This document shows, piece by piece, positions 32,001 to 44,204 of a DNA stretch of 64,000 nucleotides. Numbering within the stretch: the first letter of the stretch is position 1; every line of letters begins with the position of its first letter. The translations under genes and the position numbers were made by a program. The DNA comes from Clarkia xantiana subsp. parviflora (lineage: Eukaryota; Streptophyta; Magnoliopsida; Myrtales; Onagraceae): the NCBI GenBank assembly GCA_036873135.1, contig JAPTYO010000020.1:7060081-7124080 (forward strand), written 5' to 3'. The notes under the pieces are model-generated. The model was not told the origin of the DNA and ran no database searches. It was given only the letters and a program-made list of their open reading frames with translations.

Positions 32001-35000
32001 TGCTTCTTAACTAGTGTTTGACTTCTATGCAGATTACATCAACAGCTGGCGGGGGGACCCTAACTTTAGAATTTGGGGTGCTAAGTCGCTTGACAAATGA
32101 TCCTAGTATGTCTACCTGCATTTGTTACACTTTGTGTTCATAAAATTGTTACCGTTTTATTGACTGAATAAAATAAAATAAAAAACATTTTTATAAAACT
32201 GGTTCCTCGGCGAAATAGTTCTGAGCTTTCTTTCTAGACTTATCCTTGGTCAAATTTAATGGTTCATCATCATCATCATCTGCCACCACCCCTGGATTTT
32301 GCCTGAAGTAGGAAGAGGAGAGAATACTAGGCTGTGCAAGCCCCTAAACGTGTTCTTTGCTTGATTCTTGAAAACTGACCAGAGGAAGAGATGTCCCTAA
32401 TTGTTTTTGGCCAAGAGATGTCCCTAATTGACCCATTTATTTTCCTGGTCATTAGAGATTGCCAGTCAAAGGAAAGTAGAATAGAGTCTGAAGGGATTCC
32501 TGATAAATTACAGTTACTTCAGTAGGTATTGATGCTCGTGTACTATGTTTTACAGTGAGAGAAAACATATTCTGCAAGTGTGTGACCATCTCTCTGTGTA
32601 GCTATACGAATACAGATATGAAAGTACAATACAGAATGAGCTTTCAAGCAAATAAATAAAAATACTAAAATAGAATCTTTGACTATCATTATCATCAGCA
32701 TCATGGCTATTAGTTTTATTGTTCTTGATACTTTTCTTTTCTGTTATTTTTTTAATAATATGGTCAATCTCTTTATAAAAAAAAAATCCAGCAAACAACC
32801 CTACTGCTGTTGCTTATGCATCCATAACTTTTTTTTATTATCTATTTTGCAGTTTTTGAGCAAGTGACAAAAAATGCAGTCCGTGGGTTGTGGGCACGAC
32901 GGTCAAAGCTTAACCTAGTCGGTGCTCATATTAATGTATTCACGGGCGAATGGACGCAAAAGGTATACATTAGGATGGACAGTTGTATGAGTAGCTTTTT
33001 TTGAATGTTCAACTTGACCTGGTTACATAAACTCAAAAGGGTCTATGTTATCATTTAAGGGTACCTTAAGCAGCTACTCTACATTCAGGCAGTTGTGTAT
33101 ATCCAAGTGCAGTATAATTCTTCGTTCAATCCCATATTTACTTCCCATCTTGAGGATTTTTTTTTCCATCTTGGAAACTTCAGCACCCAATTCCTAAGTT
33201 GAACATTGCTAAATTAAGCTTTTGTGAATCACGGACACTACAACTTGCTCACAGGTGAATGCCAAAACCTGTGTCCCATAAATTTAAGCTTCCTGTGTTA
33301 CGTATGGAACTTTTAACTTTGTAAATGTTTTTGTTTCTTCATTTCTCTCCTTTTCTCTGGTTAGTGGGAAATCTTTGACAAGATTGGCTAGAAGCTCCAG
33401 CTCCACTTTCTGAAGCTTCTAGCTAGTCACAAGTGAATACTATATGTTGGTACTAAGTGTTAAGACATTTTGAGACGAGTATTTCCACATTATTTTGCTC
33501 CGGAGACATTCTCAGGTTCCTAGTAATATAGTCATTGGCGGTATACCCTTAAGTTTTCACTATATCATGTTATGGATTTTGGATCGAGTGTCCTATGAAA
33601 TGTGCCCATGGAAGGCCAAAGTATGACATTTACAAGAGATATCTGCAGGCAGGTGTTGGAAATTTGATTTTATTATCCCTGGACAGACAACTCTGGTTTT
33701 ACATTGCAAAAAAGATTCGCCATATTTAGGTTTACTGGAACATCTAAAAGTTGTATGGTTTGTATGCTTTTTGTCAAATAGAATACTGGGCTGTACAAGT
33801 GTGTTGAGCCGATAGTCAATCCTGAACTCTTTCAGTCTAAAACATGTTGTATTCCAAGTCCAACTCTTTCATTCTAATCAATCTTGAACTCTTAATAGTC
33901 TTGGATAGTTATCTTGTTTATTCAAAACCTTTTGCTTCTGCCTTTGTAGGATGCTGGAATCGGAACAAGTATTGACTCATTCTATGAGTATCTCTTGAAG
34001 GTTAGTTTACTTCAGTAGATAACACTTGAGAAAAATTAGAAAGGAAACTGAATGAGTAGACAGAAGTTTGATATGTTGTGAGTTTTCTACTGACATCAGT
34101 AACTGCATGCCTGTTGACTCATTGATAGAGAACAATTACGTACGGATTACCTCTTTTTCTTTGAGGGCATATATCATGTACAACCTTTCTTTCTTGGTGG
34201 GTACCAAAGCTTGGCAAAGTTACTTGTGGTAGATTTGAGGATGCAATACACAATATGAATGAATTTCAAATCATAGTTTCCCGCAAGGATCACTTTTTCT
34301 TTGGGAATTGCTTTTGCTTACTGTGAGGGATTTTCAGGCTTATTTATTATTCGGAGAGGAGGAGTATCTGCATATCTTCCGAGAAGCTTATGCTGCTGTG
34401 ATGCACTATCTCTATAATGATCCTTGGTAAAAGACTGTAGTGTGGCTAAATAAACATTCATTGCTGATTTGATTTATTTTCTTTGTGGGTCACATAGTTG
34501 AGGCTTTGATGTGTTACAGGTACGTGGAAGTAAACATGGATTCTGCTGCTATTGTGTGGCCATTATTCAACAGCTTGCAAGCATTTTGGCCTGGACTCCA
34601 GGTACAATTTGGTGTTTTATAATCAAATCAAATAATGATGCTTGGGAAAAATAAAACTAATGATAGAATGAATAAATGAATGAGGTGGAGATGTTTATGA
34701 TGTTTTGAAGGTTTTGGCTGGTGATGTGGATCCTGCAATTAGAACTCATGCTGCCTTCTTCAGCGTTTGGAAAAGATACGGTTTCACCCCTGAGGGTTTT
34801 AATCTTGCTACACTAAGTGTCCAAGTACGGTATTATTATTATTATTCGATGTCACGCCTTCTTGTTTGTCACGAGTTTAATTGAAAGTTGCAATATCTAT
34901 GTTGTGGTATTAGCATGGGCAGAAAAGTTACCCACTGCGTCCAGAGTTGATGGAGAGTACGTATTGGCTGTACAAAGCAACAAGAGATGGGAAGTGAGTT

Positions 35001-36071
35001 GAGAAATGAATATTTTGGTTGAGTTAGTGTGGTTGTGGTTGTTTGATATTGAATGTGATGATTGTAGATATGTTGATGCGGGGAGAGACATGGTGGCGAG
35101 CCTGCAATATGGTGCTCGATGTCCTTGTGGTTATTGCCACATATCGGATGTGGAGGCCCACAAGCAGGAAGACCATATGGAGAGTTTTTTCCTTGCTGAA
35201 ACTGTAAGTGTGTGCCTTGCACTTACTCCATCTCATAATAAAGGGAAAAGAACCTATTTAGTGTTACCCCATGTGTCAATTTGGTGTCTTAGGATTAAAA
35301 TGTTATTTTCGACTGTCCCAAGTTTCAATTATGTTGCGACCGAAAAAAAATTTAAAATGGCCAAATTGTCTTTTTATCTTAATTTGTCAAAGTTAACCCA
35401 AAATTGGACGGAAAACCAAATCGCAACAAAATTGAAACCTGTGACACCAAATATTAACAATTTAATCCTGAGATACCAAACTGACACATGCTGGGACACT
35501 AAATATGTTATTTTCCCCATAATCTATCTCATCCGTGTGAGTATATACTTAATTATGTTAGTTTGTTAGGTGAAGTACTTGTGGCTTCTATTTGATTTGG
35601 CTGCTGGTCCTGATAACCTTGTTGAAAATGGTCCATACAAGTGAGTTGGAATCTCCATATATATGCATACATACTTGTTCTTGATCCTTTGTGATATAAT
35701 AATGAATGATAAATTGGGTTGGGTTGGGTTATATAAAAAGGTACATATTCAGCACAGAAGGGCACTTATTGGCTGCAACCCCACAGATATCCCTAGTAAG
35801 GGAACACTGCTCTTACTTGGGGGCTCATTGTGACTCATTCTTCCATTCTAATAATGCTACCAAAATAATATACGGAGGCCCACCGTTTACATCGGTTCAT
35901 CATTCTGCATATCCATCAATTAAGGTGATTCTGTGTTACCACAGCTTTATTCATACATACATGTAAGACATATATTTATATTTTGATGATGACTAGCAGG
36001 GAGTTTGTCCTGGTCTAACACACGGCCAAAAGTTTGGGTTATCATATTTGTCCAACAAGGACGAACAGTAA
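29060..36071 (+). CDS. MNS5: EDEM-type alpha-mannosidase (GH47), MNS5-like, 17 exons
   Basis: Exons: 29060-29179, 30057-30176, 30257-30349, 30936-31022, 31203-31293, 31738-31793, 32033-32105, 32853-32962, 33950-34000, 34338-34426, 34520-34601, 34711-34824, 34914-34993, 35068-35203, 35570-35640, 35741-35924, 36000-36071. All phases join to 542 residues. Residues 1-25 look like a signal peptide (LVLLILL core), so it should enter the ER. The rest is one GH47 barrel. Positions matching known acidic catalytic and calcium-binding residues are present: E119 in FETTIR, D259 in [11 protein letters not shown]373 in RPELMES and T463 in [24 protein letters not shown] marks the EDEM-like clade. In Arabidopsis, MNS4 and MNS5 trim mannose from misfolded glycoproteins as a signal for ER-associated degradation. 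Intron 6 starts with GC instead of GT (31794). Intron 14 carries a MITE. The exact orthologue is inferred from remembered sequence. Confidence 0.93.
35243..35517. mobile_element. MULE-like MITE in intron 14 of the mannosidase gene
   Basis: The 275-bp sequence has inverted ends: GGGAAAAGAACCTATTTAGT on the left, against GGGGAAAATAACATATTTAG read from the right on the other strand. The flanks CATAATAAA (35234-35242) and CATAATCTA (35518-35526) agree at 7 of 9 positions, as expected for an old 9-bp Mutator-type target duplication. It has no coding capacity. A single related end (GGGAAAATAATTATTTAGTA) is seen at about 36402. Confidence 0.7.
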
Positions 36072-36750
36072 GTAGCATGCAAACATTCAACAACCAGAGA
36101 AGAAGAAGAGTAGTTGCCTGCCTGCATCACAATCCAGATTCTGCAGTTGATTTTGTGATTATAGACAGTTGCAGCTAAAGTAGAAGGAATGAATGAATAT
36201 ACATCCGTTTTCCAATCAGTAGTGAATTAATCATTGTTTTATTAGCATCTATGCTGTTCAAGTCAGTTAGTTATAACAGTTGGTATGACTTATTTGTTTG
36301 TGGTTATACTATTATATATAGAATTAGTAGTATTGGATGGACTGACTGATTTAGAGTGTAATTACCCTTGCACAACAATAACTATCTTTCTTCTATATAA
36401 GGGAAAATAATTATTTAGTATCTCAGATTTACCTCATGACGTCAAATTGATTAGATAACACAGTGAATACACAATTCCTTCAAAAACGAAAATTTGCTTC
36501 ACATTTTAAACTCCAAGATGAAAATCAAGAGCATAATTCCAAGATGAGAGAAATGGATATCTCAATCTTGTGTTCTTCAATTCACTAACTCAACTCAAGA
36601 TTACAACTTCATTTCTATATGAGGAATCTCAAATTCTAACCAACTGAAACTCAGAATTAGAGCAATTCGGTCCTTATTATTTTGGACAATACAAAACAAG
36701 TCTCTAAAATTTTATTTCTTCATGTGACCAAAAATGGATTTGTCCTCTTC
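36072..36750. other. 3' UTR and spacer between the mannosidase and uS5m genes
   Basis: There is no coding sequence. One end similar to the MITE of intron 14 lies near 36402, without a partner end. Both neighbouring genes are on the plus strand, so the part near 36072 is 3' UTR and terminator of the first gene. Confidence 0.5.
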
Positions 36751-36870
36751 CGTTGGCCCAAGTTGTTAATGTATGAGACTGATAAAAATGTCCAGTTTCA
36801 TTTGGGCTGCTTACTACTATTTCAAAGCCCATTTCTCCATCTCCTTCTCCTTCAACCGAAAAAACCCTAG
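36751..36870 (+). promoter_or_regulatory. Site II motifs and telo-box upstream of uS5m
   Basis: GGCCCA (36755-36760), TGGGCT (36803-36808) and AGCCCA (36826-36831) are site II elements in either orientation. AAACCCTA (36862-36869) is a telo-box. Site II plus telo-box is an established promoter signature of plant ribosomal-protein and mitochondrial-protein genes. It fits the gene that starts 190 bp downstream. Confidence 0.7.
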
Positions 36871-37060
36871 TCTGGAGGTTTGGCCTGAAACAGAGCAACA
36901 CCGTCACCTGCAAGTCGACTTCGGTCTTGCCGTTGCTGTTCACCAGTCCAACCTTCTTCCACGAGGAAGTTGATTTTGCTGACATTTGGCTGCCTCATTG
37001 TCTATTGCACAAGAGGTATGACTATGAGCATTTGATAGGAAAGATAGACGAGCGAACGGT

Positions 37061-40000
37061 ATGAGTTCTAGGAGGATTTCGAAGCAGATATCGTCTTCAT
37101 GGTCCCATCTTATTTTCAGAAAGAGCCTCGTTGGAAATGCATCTGTCACGAATCCACTCAATGATAGAGTCTCTTTGTTCCATCAGTCTCGCTTCTCCAC
37201 TTATCGGGCAGCAGATTCTTCCAGAAGATCCATTCAAGAGCTATTCGCGGAGGTAGAAAACGAAAGGCAGCGGGATAGGGAGGCTAGAAGGAGGGCTGGC
37301 CTTGATACGAAAGACATTGATGCGGAGGCGGAAGAGGATTTCATGGGCGTGGGGCCGCTGATTGAGAAGCTCGAGAAGGAGAAACTCAAGGACCTTGCCC
37401 CTGCCAACCTTCACGCCTACGAGGAGCCCACAGACTCTGAGTCCGACGACGAGGATGACAGATTCACTCCTGAAAACATGAAAAAGAGAATCGACGAGTT
37501 TGACAAGAAGTTCAAGCGCCATGAAGAAATGCTTGAGATCTTCGTTGACTGTGGTAAATATTTTTTTCACTTTTATTGCACTTGTCGATATTTTCAAGTG
37601 TATCCATGGGAAGTGACCGGATGCGCTTCAATTGCACTTTGATTTTCGTAGTTTCATCTTGGATTCCCTGCAGTTGCAGTAACAATAACAATAACATTTT
37701 GCTTCTATTTTTTTTTAATTTACCATAATGATGGCTTGCGTGATTGTTTTAAGTGGTAGTCGATCAGATCATAGGGAAGGGCTAGTTGAGTAAGGTATGG
37801 GGGGGTTTAAGGATTGAATTTAAAACTTGCTAGTTGAGTATATTAATTATTATATTAGCTTTTATTTTCTTTTATGGAGTTTTGCTACTTCGGTTGCATA
37901 CGGAAATATGTTGATTTCTTTAAAGATTTTTGTTTCATTGGTTGCATATTGCATAGGGCTGCCAATTTGTGACACGACACGATAGCACGACACAAACACG
38001 CACGGAAAAAACCGTGTTCGTGCTAGCATATAGTAGAATGATAACACGATAGCACGAATACGATTAACACGATATAACTTGCGTGTCGTGTTCGTGTTTG
38101 AGTATCATAACACGACACGCACGATAGCACGATAAAGTTGTGCTACTAAGACTAATTCTTAAGTATTTTTTAAACAAATATTATTTATTACCTTTAAAAA
38201 CTTCAGTTAGTGATTTAATTTTTAGTGTTTTATACTCTATATTATTAACTTATGAATATTGACATACTAATCATAGTTTTTTTTATATATAAAGTTTATT
38301 ATTTTGTTTTTTTGCTTAAAGATCTCGTTTCGGGATGTACAACTATATATCCTTACACAACACGATAGCACGACACGAACACGCACGAAATTATCCGTGC
38401 CGTGTTCGTGTTTGTAAAACGTGGCACGATAAGCTTACCGTGCGTGTTCGTGTTCAGTAAGTTTAGCACGACACGATTATTGACACGCACGATAGCACGC
38501 ACGATAGCACGAATTGCCACCCCTAATATTGCAGAATAGTTCATTTGTAACATATACTTATGTCAGCCTCACTTTGTTCTTTCTTGCTTGTGGTTGTTTA
38601 CACAGAGACGCTTGATGATGCTTTCAAATGGATGAGCAAAATAGATAAATTTGAACAGAAACATTTTCGCCTTCGTCCTGAGTACCGGGTCATAGGTGAG
38701 TTAATCAATCGGCTAAAGGTAGCTGAAGGAAAGGAGAAGTTTATCCTTCAACAAAAACTGAATAGAGCTATGAGATTGGTGCAGTGGAAGGAGAGTTATG
38801 ATCCAAACAATCCTGCTAATTATGGGGTTATTCAGCGTGAACAGGCAGATCCATCTGAGGAAACCAAAGAAGATGCTGGGAAGGAGAAACAAATGGTTAC
38901 TCTGGATGATGATGAGGATGAGGAGTTTGATGACATGAAAGAAAAGGATGATATATTGATAGCTAAAATCAGTGAAATAGACAAGAAACTCGAAGAGAAG
39001 TTAGCGGATTTGGACCATACATTTGGAAAGAAGGGCAAGGTGTTAGAGGAGGAAATTAGAAATCTTGCTGAAGAAAGAAACTCTTTGATAGAGAAGAAAA
39101 GAATACCACTTTACCGGAAAGTAAGCAAATTTCCTATTTTCATCTCTCTACCTAGTAAAAATATGTGCAGTGTAGTGTCTAAGAGAGATTCTCTTGTCTT
39201 ATACTCTTTTTCATTTGAAAGTTCATGACTATATTTTTAAGAGTTAATAAATACCTCTAATTTTGAAGTATACTTCTGAATTTCTTGAGTTTTCTATTGG
39301 GTTTGTGTGCTCAAGGTGTACCATTGCTTTTCAAATGGAGAAAATGTCTTGATGATATACTAAATTCTTATTTCTATGCGTAAATATGGTAGGGCTTTGA
39401 CGTGAGACTCATTGATGTCAACCGAACGTGTAAAGTTACAAAGGTAGGTACATGTCCAAATTCTAAGTATAGTTGTTACTGATCTACTTATCTTGGGCGT
39501 GATTATATATACTTTGTTTTGCTTCAGGGTGGTCAAGTGATCAAGTACACTGCGATGTTGGCCTGTGGAAATTATAATGGTGTTATTGGGTTCGCAAAAG
39601 CGAAAGCCCCTGCAGTTCCCATTGCTCTTCAGAAGGTATCAAATCAGTTTATAGAAATGGGCGCTGCGTCATTGCAAGTTTTCATTCGACGTGGACATTA
39701 TTTTACCCTCTTAATTGAACTCCACATACATTATTCACATACATAAAATTTTGCAAATATAATGATGTCTTCCTTTGGCTGAGTTGATATTGGGATTTTT
39801 AAAGATATTAAATATATTAAAACTGCATCTGTTAGGACATGTATGGTTAATATATTATTTAGGCAATCATCCCAACTCAAGTGGTGAATGAAAAGAAAAG
39901 ATGTAGTCTGTGCTGTTGTCAAGTGAAATAAATTATACAATGATAAGAATTGAAGTCCAATTTGGTATTGCCAAAAGGAAGAAAGTATTTCCTCAAGAGA

Positions 40001-41041
40001 AAACTAAACTCAGAACTAAATTGTAGATATTAAAAAGGTTGACTTGTATGTTTTTGTTAGCAAATATAAGTTTGCATCTTATATGTAGAAATTAATATTC
40101 ATAGAGCAAGTTGTCAGCATTCCTTTTCTCAGTGCAGTTATGCCAGTCATGGTGTTTTTCATGTTACTGGATTTATGTATGACTAGTATCTTATAATGAG
40201 AGAGACTAAATTGATGTCAAAAAGCGTCTTATAGTGATTTGTTTGAAATGATTGAACAGGCGTATGAGAAATGCTTTCAGAATCTCCACCATGTGGAACG
40301 ACACGAGGAGCATACTATTGCTCATGCTGTGCAAACATCATATAAGAAAACAAAGGTTGTCACTGATTTCTGTCGTTTATATATTGTCTAGTGAGTTTCA
40401 TTTCATTTGACTGAAGCTTGTATTTAAAATGGTGGATCTGAAGACTTTTGTTTATGTATATGTTAATATAAATAAATATAATAGGTATATCTATGGCCTG
40501 CAAAAACTAGGACGGGTATGAAGGCAGGAAGAACTGTTGAAATAATTTTGAACTTGGCTGGCTTCAAAAATGTGAAATCAAAGGTAAATAACAGTAAAGA
40601 AAACTGATGTTGTCTGGTAGGTTTAGGGGAGTGAGTTGTGCTTCTTCTCATCAAGTTTTTTCTTCTGCAGGTTGTAGGGTCGAGAAATCCGCACAATACA
40701 GTAAAAGCTGTTTTCAAAGCTTTGAATGAGGTAAGTAGCTAGGCTGCAGTGATTGAATTGAGATTGTTGGTCAAAGTTAGTAAGATGTTTCTGTTGGGAG
40801 ATTAAAATTGAGTAGCGAGCCCAAACCTACTACATAAGTCCACTAAGGTTCTGTATCAAACCAATTGGGGATAGTAGGAATAGCACATTAAGCTTATATA
40901 GTATTCAAACTAACCGATGTGGTACAATTCAGTCACATGTATACTTAACATTTATTCTTCTCTGGTGGAATGCAGATTGAAACACCAAAGGACATGCAAC
41001 AAAAGATTGGGCGAACAGTGGTGGAGAAGTATTTGCTATGA
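37061..41041 (+). CDS. uS5m: Mitochondrial small-subunit ribosomal protein uS5m, 8 exons
   Basis: Exons: 37061-37553, 38606-39120, 39393-39443, 39528-39635, 40260-40355, 40485-40583, 40671-40730, 40976-41041 (TGA). Phases join to 495 residues. Residues 1 to about 50 are rich in Ser, Arg and hydrophobics with few acids, like a mitochondrial presequence. Residues 50-330 are a charged, coiled-coil-prone plant-specific extension (RQRDREARRRAG; acidic DDDEDEEFDD). Residues 337-400 hold the S5 N-terminal RNA-binding domain (VNRTCKVTKGG, CGNYNGVIGFAKAKAP). Residues 422-490 hold the S5 C-terminal domain (AKTRTGMKAGRTV, KVVGSRNPHNTVKAVFKAL). uS5 sits near the mRNA entry and decoding region of the small subunit. 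The length is close to other plant uS5m proteins as I remember them. Intron 1 contains a hAT MITE. Confidence 0.93.
37954..38525. mobile_element. hAT-type MITE in intron 1 of uS5m
   Basis: The 572-bp element starts TAGGGCTGCCAATT and ends with the complement of TAGGGGTGGCAATT. It is flanked by a perfect 8-bp duplication ATATTGCA (37946-37953 and 38526-38533). Both ends are packed with CACGATAGCACGA-type repeats in both orientations. The 8-bp duplication and TAGGG ends identify the hAT superfamily. No transposase is present. Confidence 0.93.
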
Positions 41042-41365
41042 TGAGTTGGAGTTTGATGATTTTGCGTAATAATCTGGAAACTTGCTCACGGTTGGAAGGC
41101 AAGGGAAAAGGGGCTTGGACTGTTTTCTGCTTGGTTGCTTCTTTATGGATTTGACACATTGAAGAAAGATTGGTGATTTCATCTTCAGAGCGAGCGTTGA
41201 AAATGATGCACCTCAAGTAGTCAAGAATCCGGTGACTGCTTGCCTGAGCTTGAGCTCAACTGACAGCATTGTTGTTGTTAGAGAGCTTCAAATTGGGTGC
41301 AGCATGTTAGGCTTTCCTTTACCATCAGCCTCACTCAAATTGAGTTTTGAAGTTACCCTTATTTT

Positions 41366-41600
41366 TTTTAAAAGGATAAGAACCTAAAAACTGTCACAAG
41401 TTTGCCTCTTGTTTAGGACGAGATTGACCGTCCCAAGTTTCATATTTGTTGCAATTTGGTCTCCGTCAAATTTTGCAGTTAAGTTGGACATAATGTAGTC
41501 ACATGAGTGAATAATTATAAAAATTTCTAAAATAGCCCAAATGGGAGCGTACAGTTTACTTTTTTTTTTTTTTTTTTTTTTTGTTTTCAAATTTGCAGGA
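41366..41600. mobile_element. Fragment of a MULE-like non-coding element and poly(T) run
   Basis: GATAAGAACCTAAAAACTGT followed by GACCGTCCCAAGTTTCATAT resembles the left half of the MITE at 35243 (GACTGTCCCAAGTTTC). A T-rich run (about 41561-41582) and the truncated copia element follow. No opposite end was found. Confidence 0.4.
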
Positions 41601-41609
41601 CAAGATGAA

Positions 41610-42854
41610 ATGCCCATTTTCATGTTCAAATGAAGTTGCACGTGTGTACGAGAAAAATTAAATGGGCAATCAGCAAGCATATCATGCTGGTTCAGACTTA
41701 ATCGATCATCATAACCCTTAGTAGTGAGTTTCAAATTCATCTCCATAGGAGTTCTAACAGGTTTGTTTATAAGTAGACAAGCCAACTTCAGAAATGATTT
41801 TAAGAGCATATTTTCTATGGCACAAAACAATACATTGATCAAATCTAACTAATTCAATGTCAAGAAAATATTCAAATAACCAAGACTCTTCATCTTAAAG
41901 TTGGTTTCTAAAACATGCTTCAACTTAATCACTAAGCTCAGGTTATTTCCAGTAATCAACTAGTCATCAGCATAAGCAAATATAATAACAGTATAACAAC
42001 CAGATTTCTTAGAGCATCCACAATGCACAACCCCAACTCCCATCCCATTTAATGCCACATCAGCGTCACATATAAATATATTATTAAAAAAATGAGTGTC
42101 TTAAAGTTGTCTATCACTACTCCAATGGTGTCTACCAAGTTGACCCTACATATTCTTTTAATATTAATAAAATTAACAATTTTTTCTTCTATACTATATC
42201 ACCATATTAATGATGGGATGTGAGAGAGTGGATCCCTCCTTGGAGGGATTGGACGAGAAATCTTGTCCATTTCCAATGCAAAGTGACAACACACCTTGCC
42301 ACATGGAGGAGTTGTCCTCCATTTTTTTCTTGCATTGTGGATGCTCTTAGTAGACATGGAATAATCATTTCTAGACTGAATATAACCTGAATAGACTAAA
42401 GCATCAGTCAATTTATGATTCCACTGTCTAGAAGTCCGTTTAAGGTCATACAAGGATTTTTGTAAACGACAAATAAGGTCATCACCCCCTTGTTTACCAA
42501 ATCCTTGTGGCACCTGTATTTACACATCCTTATTAAGATCACCCTACATAAATGTGTTATATACATCCATCTGATATAATAGGCCAGGAATGAATAGAAC
42601 CAAGAGACAAGACAATTCTAAACAGTATTCATTCCAGCCACATAGGAAAAAGTCACATGATAGTCAATTCCATACTTCTGTTTAAAACATTTTGCTACTA
42701 GCCTAGTTTTGTAACGTTCTAAAGAACCATCAGACCTATACTTCAGTTTGTATACCCATTTGCACCCTATAGCAAATCTACATTTTGGAAGAGGGACTAT
42801 ATCCCATGTGCTATTTGCTTCAAGAGCCTCAATTTGCTCCTTCATAGCAGTCAC
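41610..42854 (-). pseudogene. Copia reverse transcriptase remnant
   Basis: The minus strand encodes IEALEANSTWDIVPLPK and IGCKWVYKLKYRSDGSLERY (42854-42618), the start of the copia RT domain. PQGFGKQ...CRLQKSLYDLK (42513-42400) and, beyond the MITE, FAYADD near 41960 follow. The latter is the catalytic YVDD-type box with Ala. The remaining thumb is readable to about 41610, with stops. Confidence 0.85.
42012..42346. mobile_element. PIF/Harbinger (Tourist)-type MITE inside the copia RT
   Basis: The 335-bp sequence has perfect 16-bp inverted ends, GAGCATCCACAATGCA and its complement. TTA flanks both sides (42009-42011 and 42347-42349), the 3-bp TWA target typical of PIF/Harbinger. The RT reading on either side (SRNDYSM; SGCYTVIIFAYADD) joins across it. 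Confidence 0.9.
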
Positions 42855-43309
42855 CCAATAGGATCCTGAATGGCTTCCTGAAAGCTCATAGGTTCTACGA
42901 ACTTTTAAATGTTATCAAAAAAGCAAGAGTAATCAGGTGAGATATTGTCATAAGATACATAAGAGCTAATAGGGTAAACAATATGAGCATCATCCCTCAC
43001 ATAATCCATTGTCTAGATTAGTGGCTTGACAACCCTTCCAAATCTAGAAACAGGGAAATAGTTCGAATCAGAAGAATGAGATGGTTCTAATGGGTCATTT
43101 CCATCAGAAGGGAATATACCCTCATCATTTGAATTGGGGTCAATTGCATCATCAAAATCAGCAGGATGACCAAACCCAGAATAATCTGGGTAAAAAAGAT
43201 CAGTATCATCATGATGGAAATAATCAGAGGTTGAAGTGTCAGAGAGATTATTAGTTACCTCAGTAAAAACAGGAGATATATCATTGGCAGGATTTTTGGA
43301 TGTAGGGAA

Positions 43310-44204
43310 CTAAAAGAAAGATTGCTCAGGGAAAATATCATGTTTGCCTCTAGAATAAGGAAAAATATGCTCTTTAAAACTCACATCCCAACTAACAAAG
43401 TAAATTCCATTGGTCAGATATGTACCCTTTTGATTTTTTGAATAACCAACATGTATGCAAGGGACAACCCTAGGGGCAAATTTGTCTGAGGTTTTTAAAA
43501 TATTTGAATAAACCAAACACCCAAAAACTCTTAAATGAGAAAAACTGATTTTCTTCTCTTTCAAAACCTCTATGGGGGATTTTCCATTCAAAATAGGAGT
43601 AGGCATCATATTTGTCAAATAGCAAGCAGTGCGAATACAATCACCCGAAAACAGATTTGGAAGAAATGCTAGCAACTTAAGTGCCCTAGCAACTTCTAAC
43701 AGATGTCTATGTTTTCTTTCAACTCTACCATTTTGTTAGGGGTATTAAAACAACTGGACTGATGTGAAATTCCCAAATTTTGAAACAAAACCTTAAAGAA
43801 TTCACCACCATTATCTGTTCTAAAGGTTTTAATTCTCTTTCCAAAATGGTCTTCAATCATGGTGATGAAGTTCTTAATGATGAAAGGCACATCTGATTTA
43901 AAAGGGATGATAAATACCCAAGTAACCGAGAAAAATCATCCACAAGAGTGAGAAAATATCTCTTATTCCATGAGTAGTAACATGTTAGGGACCCCAAACA
44001 TCCGCATGTATCAAATAAAAAAATATAGGGTGCTCTAGAATCTGAAATAGGAAAACTAGGTCTAATGATTTTGGCATTAGGAAAAATAGAACAATCCAAA
44101 ATCACTGACTTATTATTTTTATTAATGTCTAAACTAGCAACACCCTGTAAAGTTTGTAAATGAGCATGTCCAAAACGAAGATGCCAAAGAAAGAGAGTGG
44201 ACAC
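43310..44204 (-). pseudogene. Copia integrase remnant
   Basis: The segment at 44204-43857 encodes LWHLRFGHAH (the HHCC-type pre-integrase) and TLVDDFSRLLGYL (first core Asp). The segment at 43890-43696 encodes FRTDNGGEF (second Asp) and the region around VELKENIDI, where the usual Glu region NGxxERKxR is altered. The segment at 43675-43310 encodes the end of the core, with RVFGCLVYSNI. Frames are broken. Confidence 0.85.

Noticed and set aside
35006..35569. 187-residue continuous plus-strand frame through mannosidase exon 14
   Set aside because: Only the exon part is conserved; the rest reads through the GTAAGT donor at 35204 into the intronic MITE.
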